A stretch of 6,817 nucleotides of DNA. Origin: Clostridiales bacterium. Lineage in GTDB: Bacteria; Bacillota_A; Clostridia; Lachnospirales; Lachnospiraceae. The stretch spans positions 1 to 6,817 of the forward strand of contig JASKJZ010000134.1 of NCBI GenBank assembly GCA_030154385.1, read 5' to 3'. Each line of letters begins with the position of its first letter. Position 1 is the stretch's first letter. Under the pieces are notes generated by a model. It did no database searches, had not been told where the DNA came from, and saw nothing but the letters and a program-made list of their open reading frames with translations. The position numbers and the translations under genes are program-made. Shown here piece by piece: positions 6,307-6,817 of the stretch.

Positions 6307-6817
6307 CTAGTTTAATAGATGCGTTTTTTTTGCAACCCGTATCAAAAGGGTTCCCTTCGGAAAACGTTTTAATTCTTCTTCCGTTACGCCCTTTAGCTTT
6401 AGTAAGGCAGCAAAATATGTGATTATGCCAAGAAAAATGGATAGGAACAAGGATAGTACATTGCGTTGCAATAAAATATAGGTGCTATAATAGGTGACAT
6501 AAACCAGTATGCCCATAATCAGTGCGCTCACAGCAGGCAATAAAAAGGTTTTTTTGATGTCCTGACGATATCCCGTTATTTTTTTTACGGAATAACCATT
6601 TAAGAGGCACATGAAAAAGGAATAGAGGGCAGTACCTATTAAAAGAGCATAGACATCAAGGTTTGTGAAGTACAAAAGTGGTATCAATACCGCAACGTGA
6701 CCCAGTAAGGAAATAGCGGCATTTTTTACGGGAATATTGACCTTTCCCATGCCCTGTAAGATGCTATTGGTAACGGTGGATAAGGAATAAAACAACACAC
6801 AAATGGTTCCATACTTT
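6307..6817 (-). CDS. SpoVB/MATE-type flippase, C-terminal part (partial)
   Basis: The frame is open through the right edge, so the N-terminus is missing; 169 residues remain, ending KKTHLLN. The first visible residues are KYGTICVLFYSLSTVTNSILQ, and the V before LFY is an internal GTG codon rather than a start. The segment STVTNSILQGMGKVNIPVKNA resembles the later half of SpoVB and related polysaccharide-exporter proteins of the MurJ/MATE superfamily. About four hydrophobic stretches follow (ISLLGHVAVLIPLLYF, YALLIGTALYSFFMCLL, PAVSALIMGILVYVTYY, LSLFLSIFLGIITYFAALL), then a basic cytoplasmic tail. Such proteins flip lipid-linked glycans across the membrane; SpoVB itself acts in spore cortex synthesis. 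Whether this is the sporulation paralogue or another lipid-glycan flippase cannot be decided from the fragment. It lies upstream of and probably in operon with the DHH phosphoesterase. Confidence 0.8.
   Translation of the reverse strand, partial: KYGTICVLFYSLSTVTNSILQGMGKVNIPVKNAAISLLGHVAVLIPLLYFTNLDVYALLIGTALYSFFMCLLNGYSVKKITGYRQDIKKTFLLPAVSALIMGILVYVTYYSTYILLQRNVLSLFLSIFLGIITYFAALLKLKGVTEEELKRFPKGTLLIRVAKKTHLLN

Overview
The window reads as low-GC Firmicutes DNA, most likely a clostridial gut or rumen type in the Lachnospiraceae/Ruminococcaceae range. The reasons are strong AGGAGG-type ribosome sites, a LytTR-type two-component system, a large secreted glycoside hydrolase family 3 (GH3) enzyme with the swapped domain order known from rumen and gut Clostridia, C-terminal Ig-like and Fn3 modules typical of that group, and a SpoVB-like flippase gene. 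The genus cannot be fixed from the sequence. There are five protein-coding genes, two of them cut by the window edges. I see no RNA genes, CRISPR array or mobile element.

Left part (1-1398, minus strand): a two-component operon. A 242-residue LytTR response regulator is followed, with a 16-nt overlap, by a multi-pass membrane protein that runs off the left edge. By position and topology it is the N-terminal sensor half of a histidine kinase (AgrC/GHKL type), but the kinase domain lies outside the window.

Centre (1399-1657): a divergent control region. It holds a near-consensus sigma-A promoter for the regulator (TTGACT-17-TATACT), a plausible sigma-A promoter for the hydrolase (TTGAAA-17-TATTTT with a TG extension), a pair of direct repeats with the sequence and spacing of a LytTR-family binding site, a 6-bp-arm inverted repeat over the hydrolase -35 box, and a 20-bp near-palindrome in the hydrolase leader. 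The simplest reading is that the regulator binds between the two transcription units and controls the hydrolase, itself, or both.

Main gene (1658-5284, plus strand): a secreted protein of about 1208 residues with the order signal peptide, GH3 C-terminal (acid/base) domain, Fn3-like domain, GH3 TIM-barrel (nucleophile) domain carrying a ~120-residue insertion, Ig-like module, Fn3 module. Both catalytic carboxylates are present, but in inverted linear order compared with ordinary GH3 enzymes.

Right part (5303-6817, minus strand): a DHH/DHHA1 phosphoesterase and, upstream of it, the C-terminal part of a SpoVB/MATE-type flippase cut by the right edge. The two are 21 nt apart and probably share an operon. 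They converge on the hydrolase gene at a bidirectional terminator, and the phosphoesterase stop codon lies inside that hairpin.

I found no wholly new system. The best leads are the LytTR-type operator between the sensor operon and the hydrolase, the permuted GH3 enzyme with its barrel insertion, and the terminator that doubles as coding sequence.
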